Below, piece by piece: positions 25,638 to 33,870 of a stretch of 64,000 nt of DNA. The translations under genes were made by a program, and so were the position numbers. Origin of the DNA: JASTVH01 sp042862465 (GTDB taxonomy: Bacteria > Pseudomonadota > Gammaproteobacteria > Pseudomonadales > Oleiphilaceae). The notes beneath the pieces were generated by a model that saw only the letters and a program-made list of their open reading frames with translations, was not told where the DNA came from and made no database searches. The stretch spans positions 1 through 64,000 of the forward strand of contig JASTVH010000004.1 in the NCBI GenBank assembly GCA_042862465.1. The letters run 5' to 3'. Position 1 is the stretch's first letter; each line of letters opens with the position of its first letter.

Positions 25638-26309
25638 ATGACCGAGCGCATCATTTTCTTCGACGTCATCGAAACCCTGTTCTCCCTGAAACCCCTGCAA
25701 CGGGCCTTCGTTGACGAGGGATTGACGGAAACGGATGGCAAGCTCCTCTTCGCCCAGCTACTGCGCGATGCCTTTGCCCTGTCCGCTACCGGGGTTTACC
25801 GCCCCTTTCCGGAACTGGCCCGGGCCACTCTGGAGGTGGTGCTGGAAAATGCCGGGGTGCCGGCGGAAAGTGGGCGGATCAAGCGCATCCTGGGGTGCTT
25901 TTCCGAGCTGCCGGCCCACCCGGACGTCAAACCGGCCCTGGCCCGGGTTCGTGAAGCCGAGGGCGTGCGCGCGGTATTGTTGACCAACGGCAGCCGCGAT
26001 AACACCGAAAAGCTGCTGGAAAAAGCCGGCCTCACCGACCTGGCCGACGAGGTGATCTCCATCGACAGCCTGGAAGTCTGGAAACCCCGGGCCGAGGTGT
26101 ACCAGGGCGCGGCCCGGAAGATGGGCATTTCGCCCAACCAGGCGACCCTGATCGCCGCCCACGCCTGGGATACTCACGGGGCGATGCGGGCGGGCTTTCA
26201 CGCAGTCTGGGTGCGCCGTCAGGATGCACAGTTCCACCCGCTGATGGACCCGCCGGCGGACAAGGTGGATGGTCTGGAGCAAGCGGTGGAAGTGGCGCTC
26301 GGACTGTAA
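25638..26309 (+). CDS. HAD hydrolase, haloacid dehalogenase type II-like
   Basis: This 223-residue HAD-superfamily protein has motif I nucleophile Asp in IIFFDVIETLFSL, motif II LLTNGSRDN, motif III WKPRAEVYQGAAR and motif IV AAHAWDTHGAMRAGF, the order seen in L-2-haloacid dehalogenase relatives. Substrate unknown. Dehalogenation is not guaranteed, because many type II-like proteins are phosphatases. ATG 25638 follows GGAGGAG and is preferred to the longer frame. It ends the rightward series that began with the ECF sigma factor. Confidence 0.8.
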   Translation: MTERIIFFDVIETLFSLKPLQRAFVDEGLTETDGKLLFAQLLRDAFALSATGVYRPFPELARATLEVVLENAGVPAESGRIKRILGCFSELPAHPDVKPALARVREAEGVRAVLLTNGSRDNTEKLLEKAGLTDLADEVISIDSLEVWKPRAEVYQGAARKMGISPNQATLIAAHAWDTHGAMRAGFHAVWVRRQDAQFHPLMDPPADKVDGLEQAVEVALGL

Positions 26310-26318
26310 GCCGACGGG

Positions 26319-26351
26319 CCGCACCAGGGCCCGGAAAAGGCCCTGGTGCGG
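26319..26351. terminator. Convergent hairpin terminator
   Basis: A perfect 13-bp stem (CCGCACCAGGGCC / GGCCCTGGTGCGG, loop CGGAAAA) lies between two convergent genes and can serve both strands. Confidence 0.75.
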
Positions 26352-26361
26352 TAGCCCGGAG

Positions 26362-26985
26362 CTAACGCAGATCCGGATTCAGGGTATAGGTGCCGGTTAC
26401 CGACGCCTTGTCCAGCACATGGCCTTCAATCGCCTTTTCCACGTCAGGCCCTTCAAAGGCGCCTTCCAGACCAAGTGTCTCCACATCGAGGGCGTAGACT
26501 GTGAATTCGTAATGGTGGATGATCTCGTCGTTCCAGGGCGGGCAGGGGCCGTCGTAGCCGCCGTAGGTGCCTTCCATGTTGGCGTCGCCGGCGAGGAAGT
26601 GGGTGTAGGTGTTGGCCCCGCGCAGGCCCTTTTCCGTTTTGCCAATGGGTTTGCCCTTGGCCACCACCTCGTCGGAGTCCTCGCCTTCCTCGATCTTGTC
26701 GATGCCCGGGGGTATGTCCACCAGCAGCCAGTGATAGAAGTCCACCCGCGGGATGTCCTTGCTCACGGTTTTGCCTTCCTGATTGACGTCGTCCGCCTGG
26801 CTGGGGACATCCGGGTCCTTCATGACGATGGCGAAAGACTTGGTTTCCAGGGGGGCGTTCTTCCAGCTCACCTCGGGATTGCGGTTTTCGCCCAGCCGCA
26901 TGTGCTGCTTTTCGTCGTAAACGCCGAAGGCGAAGGGTTCGGGAACCGGTTGGCCTTCGCTGACACCTTTTACACTAATCTCCAT
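26362..26985 (-). CDS. YbhB/YbcL-type PEBP (Raf-kinase-inhibitor-like) protein
   Basis: This 207-residue phosphatidylethanolamine-binding-protein family member shows the family ligand-pocket blocks NPEVSWKNAPLETKSFAIVM with DPDVPS, DFYHWLLVDIPPGID and YDGPCPPWNDEIIHHYEFTV. Bacterial members have no established enzyme activity. AAGGAGG just ahead fixes ATG 26985 and removes a spurious 33-codon extension. Single gene on the minus strand behind a shared convergent hairpin. Confidence 0.88.
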   Translation of the reverse strand: MEISVKGVSEGQPVPEPFAFGVYDEKQHMRLGENRNPEVSWKNAPLETKSFAIVMKDPDVPSQADDVNQEGKTVSKDIPRVDFYHWLLVDIPPGIDKIEEGEDSDEVVAKGKPIGKTEKGLRGANTYTHFLAGDANMEGTYGGYDGPCPPWNDEIIHHYEFTVYALDVETLGLEGAFEGPDVEKAIEGHVLDKASVTGTYTLNPDLR

Positions 26986-27013
26986 GACATCCTCCTTGGT
27001 TGCTAAGCGGATC

Positions 27014-27034
27014 GTCAGACGCCCGACGTCCGAC
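27014..27034. repeat. GACGTC-rich interspersed repeat
   Basis: GTCAGACGCCCGACGTCCGAC matches the GACGTC repeat family at 16445-16601 and 41166-41188. It sits in the gap between the PEBP gene and the MASE1 gene. Confidence 0.6.
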
Positions 27035-27080
27035 AGGTCACTGTGCCTCAGGAATGATATTGGCTTTCTGCCGGCCGGAT

Positions 27081-29591
27081 TCAAGCCTTACCGGATAATG
27101 GGGCCGGACGATCGTAGTGAAAGCCCTGCATCCAGTTAACCCCCAGCGTGTGTAGTTGCCGGGCCACGTCGGCGTCTTCCACGCACTCGGCCACGCAACG
27201 AATATTGCCGAGCTGGGCGATACGCACCAGGGATTCGATCACGATGCGGCTGGCCGGATCCTGGCTAAGGCTGCGAACGAAATGACCGTCCAGCTTGACC
27301 ACGGCGACGGGCAGCTCGCGCAGGTAGGCATAGCTGGCCGAGCCGCTGCCGAAATCGTCCAGGGCGAAGCGGTAACCCTGCCGGTTGAGCTCTGTGAGCA
27401 GCTGGCGGGTATAGTCCAGATCACTTAACGCTACGCTTTCGGTGATCTCGAAACACAGGCTCTGGGGGGATACCCGGTACTGCTCGCACCAGGCTGCGAC
27501 GTCCTCGAAAAAGTGCATGTCATTGAAGGTGGCGGCGCTGAGGTTGATGTTGTAGACGCTGTCTTCAGAGCCAGCCTCGACCAGTTGTTTGATGACGGTT
27601 TCGGTCACCCAGCGGTCGATCACCGGCATGTAGCCGAAGCGTTCGGCGATGGGCATGAAGGTGCCGGGGGAAACGTAGTTGCCGTCCTGGCGCAACCGGA
27701 TCAGCACTTCCCGGCTGACCGTGGAAAGCAGGCGGGCATCGGCGTCGATCTCGTGGATGCCCTGGGCGAACAGCACAAAACGGTCATTGGACAGGGCGTA
27801 CTTGAGCTGTGAGATCCACTCCAGTTCGCTCTGGTAGCGGAGCATGTTGATGTCCTGAGGGTGGTAGGTGCGGATGCGATTGCGGCCCGCCTCCTTGGCC
27901 TGGTAGCAGGCAATGTCGGCCCGGGAGAGGACGGCCGAGGCCTGTTCGTCCCGGGTGGAGAAAAAGGTTACACCGATGCTGGCGCCCACCGAGAACTCCA
28001 GGTGATCGTGGCGGAAGCGGTAGTGCAGCAGGGCCTGGCGCAGTTTTTCGGCCGCGCGCAGCACCTCTTCCTCGTCGTTGGCTTCCAGGGCCAGCGCGAA
28101 TTCGTCGCCGCTGATGCGGGCCAGGAAGGCATTTTCCGGCACCTGCTCGTTCAGGCACTGGCTGATGTCCTGCAGCATCTGGTCGCCCACCTCATGGCCG
28201 CAGGTGTCGTTGACCAGCTTGAACTGGTCCAGATCGATGTACAGCAACGCGCCGGTCTGGCCAGCACAGCGATAGGCCAGCCGCTGTTGCAGCTGACGGT
28301 TCAGGGCGCGGCGGTTGGGCAGGCCGGTCAGCTCGTCGTGCTGGGCTTGGTAGGCCAGCTGTGCCTTGAGCTGGTAATCAGCGGTGACATCCCGCAAGAC
28401 GATAACCGCGCCCTGCTGACCGGCACTGACAGGCATGGCCCGGATACGCAGATCCAGGTACTGCTCTCCTTCTCCGGCGCGCAGGCGCCGGCAAACCTGT
28501 TGCCATTCCGGCATGCTTTGGTGGCGGAAGTCCTCCAGGGGGGTGCGCCAGGGCATGCCGTCGGCGGGTTCAACGGCGCAGAGCCGGTCAAACTTGTGCT
28601 CCAGCGCTTCCGACTCATCCACTCCAAGGATGCGCTGGGCCACCGGGTTGATGCGCTCCACATCACCCCGGGCATTGACCACCACCAGGCCGTCACTCAT
28701 GGAATCGAGGATGGCTTCCAGGTGGTGACGGGTATGGCTCAGGCGCTGACGGCTCAGGCGGTGCCGCTCGACGGCGGTGCCCAGCAGTAGCCCCATGAAG
28801 GCGGAGGTGCCGATGAACGCCATCTTCAGGGTTGCGGCGAACTGGTTGCTCACCCCGATGACTTCCTGGCTCAAAACCAGGCCCGTCAGAAGCAGGATAG
28901 CCGCGACCGCCCCCGTTGTACCCTGCCGGTAGGCGCAATAGCCGACATAGGGCATCAGCAGGAAGAAAAAGGTCCAGCCCTGGTTTGGGAATTGGCTGTC
29001 CGTTACCAGCAGAAAGGCGAGGACGACGGCGGTGGCCAGCAGCCAGTCGTGGATCATCGACCATCGAGGCCAGGGGCGCAGCCACCAGAGCACGATGGCG
29101 GGGGTGAGGATGGCGATGCCCAGCGCATCTCCCAGCCACCAGAACAGCCAGGCGGCGGGGGCGTCCTGCAGTGGCACCAGATCCAGGGCGTAGAGGCTGA
29201 TCATGCCCAGCCCTGCCGAGAGGGTGGGCGCCCCCAGAGCCACCACGCCCAGGAACAGGATGATGCTTCGCGAGGAATCGAGGGTCGGCGACAACTGCAG
29301 CCGCTGTATCAGCAATAGTGCAAAAACTGCCTCAAGGCCCTGGGCCACGGCGCCGTTGAGACCCGCCAGCCAGGGCTGATCCAGACTCAGTGCCGTGAGC
29401 ATTTCGCCCACCAGAATGACGGGCAGCCAGCGCCGACCGCCCAGCCAGACCAAAGCCAGGCCCAGACCGGAAGGCGGCCAGAGCGGCGTGACATCGGCAT
29501 GCAACAGCCGCAGGACCAGCCCGACTTGCGCGCATCCGACATAGAGCGCTGTCAGCGCGAGGGCCACGATTGTGTAGCGGGCAGCAGACAT
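27081..29591 (-). CDS. MASE1-PAS-GGDEF-EAL c-di-GMP enzyme
   Basis: This 836-residue membrane protein begins with a MASE1 sensor of about eight membrane segments (HADVTPLWPPSGLGLALVWL). A PAS domain follows (LDSMSDGLVVVNARGDVERI), then GGDEF with an SGDEF active loop (LARISGDEFALALE) and no clear RxxD inhibitory site before it. The C-terminal EAL domain reads EVL in place of EAL but keeps INLSAATFNDMHF, ALDDFGSG and VKLDGHFV. Both synthesis and breakdown are conceivable; phosphodiesterase activity looks likely. MASE1 ligands are mostly unknown. Codon-dense and stand-alone. Confidence 0.85.
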   Translation of the reverse strand: MSAARYTIVALALTALYVGCAQVGLVLRLLHADVTPLWPPSGLGLALVWLGGRRWLPVILVGEMLTALSLDQPWLAGLNGAVAQGLEAVFALLLIQRLQLSPTLDSSRSIILFLGVVALGAPTLSAGLGMISLYALDLVPLQDAPAAWLFWWLGDALGIAILTPAIVLWWLRPWPRWSMIHDWLLATAVVLAFLLVTDSQFPNQGWTFFFLLMPYVGYCAYRQGTTGAVAAILLLTGLVLSQEVIGVSNQFAATLKMAFIGTSAFMGLLLGTAVERHRLSRQRLSHTRHHLEAILDSMSDGLVVVNARGDVERINPVAQRILGVDESEALEHKFDRLCAVEPADGMPWRTPLEDFRHQSMPEWQQVCRRLRAGEGEQYLDLRIRAMPVSAGQQGAVIVLRDVTADYQLKAQLAYQAQHDELTGLPNRRALNRQLQQRLAYRCAGQTGALLYIDLDQFKLVNDTCGHEVGDQMLQDISQCLNEQVPENAFLARISGDEFALALEANDEEEVLRAAEKLRQALLHYRFRHDHLEFSVGASIGVTFFSTRDEQASAVLSRADIACYQAKEAGRNRIRTYHPQDINMLRYQSELEWISQLKYALSNDRFVLFAQGIHEIDADARLLSTVSREVLIRLRQDGNYVSPGTFMPIAERFGYMPVIDRWVTETVIKQLVEAGSEDSVYNINLSAATFNDMHFFEDVAAWCEQYRVSPQSLCFEITESVALSDLDYTRQLLTELNRQGYRFALDDFGSGSASYAYLRELPVAVVKLDGHFVRSLSQDPASRIVIESLVRIAQLGNIRCVAECVEDADVARQLHTLGVNWMQGFHYDRPAPLSGKA

Positions 29592-29728
29592 AGGCAGCGC
29601 CGGCTCGATGAAGGAGGGCCTGGGGAGGGCCCTTCCGGTTTTGTTGTATGGTTATCAGGTTACTCGCCTCTTGCCGTTTAGCATAGGCAAGACTGCTTAC
29701 TCTTGCTTCCCCGCGGAAATACACGGGT

Positions 29729-29752
29729 CCGGGCGCGTACCGCTGCGCCCGG
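29729..29752 (-). terminator. Hairpin downstream of ilvM
   Basis: CCGGGCGC and GCGCCCGG pair perfectly around an eight-base loop just past the ilvM stop. There is no U tract, so only a possible terminator. Confidence 0.35.
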
Positions 29753-29759
29753 GTCTGAC

Positions 29760-30017
29760 TCAGCCGGCGTGGCGGTGCCGATTTTCTGCGCCGTCGTCCG
29801 CGGTGACCGCATATACCGTATGCAGCTTTTCCAGCTGCGTGATCAGCATCCCCAGCGACCGCTCGCCGCTCACTTCGAGGTGAATCGAAAGCGCTTCCCC
29901 CTCCCGTTGGGCCGCCAGCTGCTCGATACGGAAACCGCGTATGCGCACCACCTGACACAGGCGCTCCAGGGCGGCCGGTTCCGGGTCCATGCGGCAGTCA
30001 ATAGCGTAGGACATCAT
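29760..30017 (-). CDS. ilvM: Acetolactate synthase small subunit
   Basis: This 85-residue regulatory subunit has an ACT-type fold (LCQVVRIRGFRIEQLAAQRE, then LSIHLEVSGERSLGMLITQL) like E. coli IlvM. It activates the large subunit in the first common step of valine and isoleucine synthesis. Its start overlaps the ilvG stop by four bases. Two ATGs, 30017 and 30014, are adjacent; the first is used. Confidence 0.85.
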   Translation of the reverse strand: MMSYAIDCRMDPEPAALERLCQVVRIRGFRIEQLAAQREGEALSIHLEVSGERSLGMLITQLEKLHTVYAVTADDGAENRHRHAG

Positions 30018-31711
30018 GCCAGTGTCTCCTCGGTGCTTTGGCGCGGTTCGTTGATCATGTCGGTGTTGGATGCGCCGGGTTTGACGATGGGCCAGACGTT
30101 ATCGTTGCGCTGCAGTTGCACGTGCAGCAGCATCGGGCCGTCATAGGCCAGGATGGTTTCGATGCCGCGTCGGACCTGATGGGCCTGGCGGATGGTCAGG
30201 GCCGGAATGTCGAAGGCCCGGGCCAGGGCGAGGAAGTCCGGATTGTCGTCCAGATCGATCTCGCTCTCGCGGTTGTCGTAGAACAGCTCCTGCTGCTGTC
30301 GGACCATGCCCAGGCACTGGTTGTCGAGCAGAACGATCTTGAGCGGCAGGTGGTAGCGACGCAGGGTGGCCAGCTCCTGGGCATTCATCATGAAAGAGCC
30401 ATCCCCGGTGACATTGATGACCGTGCGCTCGGGGCAGGCAAACTGAGCCCCAATGGCTGCCGGCAGCCCGAATCCCATGGTGCCCAGGCCGCCACTGGAG
30501 AGGTGATGGCGGGGATGGTCGAAAGCGTAATGCTGGGCCACCCACATCTGATGCTGGCCGACATCGCAGGCGACAATGGCATCGCGCGGAGCCAGGCGGG
30601 CCAGTTGGCGGACGAAGGAAGGTCCGGCGATCGGTGCGCCCGGGGCATCGTTGATGGCGGCGCTGAAACCCTGTGTGGTGGCCCACTGTCGGCACTGCTG
30701 GCGCCAGTCATCAATGGCCAGCGGTCGTGCTGTCAGCGCCGTGGTCATGTGCTCCAGTGCGGTGCCCAGGTCACCGCCGATGGCCACGTCGGCCTTGCGC
30801 AATTTGCCCTGCTCCGCTGCGTCTGCGTCCATATGGATCAGCCGGGCATTGGGGGCGAAGGCCGCCAGGCGGCCGGTGGCGCGATCATCCAGCCTTGCAC
30901 CAACCACCAGCAACAGGTCGCAGGCATCCACCGCCCGGTTGGCGGCGCGCGAGCCATGCATCCCCAGCATGCCGAGGTGATCGCGGTTGTCGCAGCCGGG
31001 ATTGCCAATCCCCTTGAGCGTGACGACATTGGGCAGGCCCGAGGCCCGGGCGAAACGTCGGAAGGCGTCCTCCGCCCCCGCCAACGACACGCCGCCCCCG
31101 CTATAGAGCAGCGGCCGTTGTGACTGACGCAGCAACTTCAGGGCTTCGTCGAGGCCAGCCCGGTTTGGCATCGCTGTGGCAGAGGGCGTGTGCCGACGCT
31201 GCCCGAGGCTTGCGACTTCCGCCAGCAGAATGTCCTTGGGCAGGTCGATCCAGACCGGACCGGGACGGCCGCTTTGTGCCAGGTGCAGGGCCTCTTCCAG
31301 AACCCGGGGAACGTCGTTCGGGTCGCTGACGAGGTAGCTGTGTTTGACGATACCCAGGGTCATGCCGAGGACGTCGGTTTCCTGAAAGGCATCGGTACCG
31401 ATCATGCCGGTGGCAACCTGGCCGGTGATGACCAGCATCGGGATCGAGTCGCGGTGGGCGTTGGCCACGCCCGTGACCAGGTTGGTGGCGCCCGGCCCGG
31501 AGGTGGCGATGCAGACGCCGACCTTGCCGCTGGCCCGGGCATAGCCGTCCGCCGCCAGGGCACAGCCCTGCTCGTGCCGGCACAGCACATGACGCACGTC
31601 GCTCTCCACCAGGGCATCGTACAGCGGCATGATGCAGCCGCCGGGGTAGCCGAATACGGTGTCGATGTCGTGGCGCCTGAATGTCTCCAGGATGTGCTGT
31701 GCAGCGTTCAT
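30014..31711 (-). CDS. ilvG: Acetolactate synthase large subunit
   Basis: This thiamine-diphosphate enzyme condenses pyruvate to acetolactate or acetohydroxybutyrate. The 565 residues show VFGYPGGCIMPLYDAL, the catalytic-glutamate region CRHEQGCALAADGYARAS, TSGPGATNLVTGVANAH and the ThDP motif GDGSFMMNAQELATL with LLDNQCLGM. GAGGAAAG precedes ATG 31711. Expression should be set by the attenuator immediately upstream. The gene is followed by ilvM, but no ilvE, ilvD or ilvA is in the window, unlike the E. coli operon. Confidence 0.93.
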   Translation of the reverse strand: MNAAQHILETFRRHDIDTVFGYPGGCIMPLYDALVESDVRHVLCRHEQGCALAADGYARASGKVGVCIATSGPGATNLVTGVANAHRDSIPMLVITGQVATGMIGTDAFQETDVLGMTLGIVKHSYLVSDPNDVPRVLEEALHLAQSGRPGPVWIDLPKDILLAEVASLGQRRHTPSATAMPNRAGLDEALKLLRQSQRPLLYSGGGVSLAGAEDAFRRFARASGLPNVVTLKGIGNPGCDNRDHLGMLGMHGSRAANRAVDACDLLLVVGARLDDRATGRLAAFAPNARLIHMDADAAEQGKLRKADVAIGGDLGTALEHMTTALTARPLAIDDWRQQCRQWATTQGFSAAINDAPGAPIAGPSFVRQLARLAPRDAIVACDVGQHQMWVAQHYAFDHPRHHLSSGGLGTMGFGLPAAIGAQFACPERTVINVTGDGSFMMNAQELATLRRYHLPLKIVLLDNQCLGMVRQQQELFYDNRESEIDLDDNPDFLALARAFDIPALTIRQAHQVRRGIETILAYDGPMLLHVQLQRNDNVWPIVKPGASNTDMINEPRQSTEETLA

Positions 31712-31728
31712 GATTCTTTCCTCATAGC

Positions 31729-31766
31729 AAAAAAAAGCCCCCGGGACCTTGCGGTGCCGGGGGCTT
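31729..31766 (-). terminator. Attenuator terminator of ilvGM
   Basis: On the minus strand AAGCCCCCGG pairs with CCGGGGGCTT around a short loop and is followed by eight T residues, ending 18 bases before the ilvG start. An ATCCGGGGGCTTG copy inside the leader ORF can pair with the first arm and act as antiterminator. Confidence 0.88.
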
Positions 31767-31788
31767 GGTGTTGGATTCGGTTGTTTCG

Positions 31789-31881
31789 CTAGCTCAACCT
31801 CTTGTCCACGCACAAGCCCCCGGATGGCACCACGACCACCAGGACGAGCTTCACGATGACAATAATCAGGTTGAGGTTCAT
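31789..31881 (-). CDS. ilvL: ilv leader peptide
   Basis: This 30-codon ORF encodes MNLNLIIVIVKLVLVVVVPS and ten further residues, crowded with Leu, Ile and Val codons. It is the classic attenuation leader for branched-chain amino-acid operons and resembles the E. coli ilvL peptide, including VVVV followed by PxGG. Ribosome stalling when charged tRNAs are low would favour the antiterminator and allow ilvGM transcription. A bona fide, very short gene. Confidence 0.88.
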   Translation of the reverse strand: MNLNLIIVIVKLVLVVVVPSGGLCVDKRLS

Positions 31882-31974
31882 GGGTCGGTTGTCGACTCAG
31901 CGTTGCAAAGATTTGAGAAAAAACTAACCCAACTGCTTCCGGCAATCAAGCCCCGCTCGAAAAAGCGTGACGCG

Positions 31975-32466
31975 TCACTGACCCAGGCGGTGAATCAGAT
32001 CCCGGTGCCCGGGGTAGTCCTGCGCCAGCGGTTCCCGGTGGCCCCACTCGAAGTCGGCGAAATCGAAGCCGGGGGTGACGGTGCAGGTGACCAGGGCGTA
32101 GTCGCCGACCCCGGCCAGTTCGGCCGCAAACCAGTGACGGGGCGGGATGGCCAGGGTCATGTCGCCGCCGGGACCAAGTCGCCGGCAGCGGTAGCTGCCG
32201 TCCGGCTCCAGGCAGTGGATGTGCAGCGCGGTGCCGGTGTGCCAGTGCCAGAGTTCATGGCTGTGGAGTCGGTGGAAGGCGCTGTGCTCGCCATCACGCA
32301 GCAGGTAATGGATGGCGGTCATGGTCGGCCGTTCGCCCCGGGGGGTGATCACTGTTTCCGGCGCGGTAAACAGGCGGCGATAGTGACCGCCTTCCGGGTG
32401 GGGCTCGAGCTGAAGTTGTTGAATCCAGTCGTCGGCGGTCACGGGCTCAGGGGGTAATGCGTTCAT
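31975..32466 (-). CDS. DUF985 cupin-fold protein
   Basis: This 163-residue single-domain cupin of the DUF985 (cupin 5) family has HPEGGHYRRLFTAPETV and AIHYLLRDGEHSAFHRLHSH, then WHWHTGTALHIHCLEPDG with the likely metal-site histidines. Members may bind small polar molecules; no reaction is established. Its start lies inside the last 20 bases of the DUF5924 gene, implying cotranscription. Confidence 0.85.
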   Translation of the reverse strand: MNALPPEPVTADDWIQQLQLEPHPEGGHYRRLFTAPETVITPRGERPTMTAIHYLLRDGEHSAFHRLHSHELWHWHTGTALHIHCLEPDGSYRCRRLGPGGDMTLAIPPRHWFAAELAGVGDYALVTCTVTPGFDFADFEWGHREPLAQDYPGHRDLIHRLGQ

Positions 32467-33613
32467 CGTAGGCCGGTCTCAGGTATTCCAGAGTCAGGGG
32501 GGTCACCGTGGTGGAGGAGCGCCGGGGTTGGGTGCTGCCAGACACTGTGAAACCCATGCGCCCCACCATTTGCCCGCCGTCGGTGACGACCCGGACTTCC
32601 CACTCTCCCCGTGCGTGTGGAGGAAAATGCAGCTTGTGGCTCCAGGCCCGATAGCCCTGCTTGCGGCCCCCGGTGATGGTCAGGGGGATGCGGTCCACTT
32701 CATGCCCGTTGTGCAGCCAGACATGCTCGACCGGCTCGTGCAGCCCCCGCGGGGCGCGGATGGCGGTGTAGGCATAGAGGCCGTCGGCGTTGAGCGCGTC
32801 CTGGGAGATACTGGCCAGGGCCTGGCCGGGGCGGCGTCGGTCGACGTCGAGGGTTTGGGTCACGGCGTTGTGGGTCAGCCACAATGTGGCGGGTGGCACC
32901 CAGGGGCGCGCGGCCCAGGCCACGCCACCCAGGGCCAGGGGCAGGCCCAATAGTGCCAGTTGGCGCCAGCGGACCCGGGCGGGTATGACGCCGGCCAGGC
33001 TGGGAATGGAGAGGGCAACGGCCGTGCCCAGCGCCCAGTAGAAGCTTTCCCGGGTGCTCAGGTGCAGGATCAGCGGCAGGGCCGTCAGCAGCAGGCAGAA
33101 CAGGGTAAAGGTATGGAAGCCGATCAACAGCCAGCGCCGTCTTCCGATAAAGCCGTGGTAGAAGGGATCAATGACAGCGGCCACGGCAGCCAGGGCCAGC
33201 AGCCCCGTGAAGAGGGCCTGGGGTTCCGTCCAGGTGGTGGTCAGCAGATAGAACGGCAGAACGAAAAACAGGCTTTCCTGGTGGATCATCTGAGTGACCA
33301 CACGTAGCAGCGGTGTGGGAAGCTCAATGCCCAGCCAGCGGGAAATCCGGCTGCGGAAGCTGTTTTCCAGCAGTAATACCAGCCAGCTGGCCAGCATGAG
33401 ACCCGCCAGTGTCGTGGCCAGAGAGGCCCGGCGCTCGATGAGCAGGAAGCTGGCCAAACCCAGTCCAAAGCCGGACAGGGCGACCAGCCAGCTGTGCCGG
33501 CGTAGTTGGCTGGCGAGCCAGAGGGCCCCCTGCCAAGCCTGTTGCAGAATGGGAACTGTTGGAGACACCGGTTCTCGCCGCGAGATTGCCAATGAATGAC
33601 CTGCACTGATCAA
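32447..33613 (-). CDS. DUF5924 membrane protein with DUF2914 tail
   Basis: This 388-residue protein has about seven to eight membrane segments in its first two thirds (LVALSGFGLGLASFLLIE, LFFVLPFYLLTTTW). A periplasmic DUF2914-like domain ends it (YAYTAIRAPRGLHEPVEHVW, GEWEVRVVTDGGQMVGRMGF). The function is unknown. The frame opens at TTG 33613; a GTG at 33565 is an alternative start. It overlaps the cupin gene by 20 bases. Confidence 0.75.
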   Translation of the reverse strand: MISAGHSLAISRREPVSPTVPILQQAWQGALWLASQLRRHSWLVALSGFGLGLASFLLIERRASLATTLAGLMLASWLVLLLENSFRSRISRWLGIELPTPLLRVVTQMIHQESLFFVLPFYLLTTTWTEPQALFTGLLALAAVAAVIDPFYHGFIGRRRWLLIGFHTFTLFCLLLTALPLILHLSTRESFYWALGTAVALSIPSLAGVIPARVRWRQLALLGLPLALGGVAWAARPWVPPATLWLTHNAVTQTLDVDRRRPGQALASISQDALNADGLYAYTAIRAPRGLHEPVEHVWLHNGHEVDRIPLTITGGRKQGYRAWSHKLHFPPHARGEWEVRVVTDGGQMVGRMGFTVSGSTQPRRSSTTVTPLTLEYLRPAYDERITP

Positions 33614-33870
33614 CTGGTAGATGTGACAGTTTAACGAGCGCCTTCCAGGGGGAACAGTAGCCTGAATAAATCGTCATGGCGCCCGGGGACCGATTCAGGG
33701 GTTTGTCGGGTATTGTCCTATACTGACCGTTAGTGACAATAAACAATGAACAACAGGGCTGGACGTTGCTTTCAGGCTCGAATCCCCTCTGATGGAGCGG
33801 AGCCTGCAGCCGCGATGGTCCGCTGTTGTATTCACGCCAATGGAATGCGTTCACAGTCCCGCGTGGTGGT

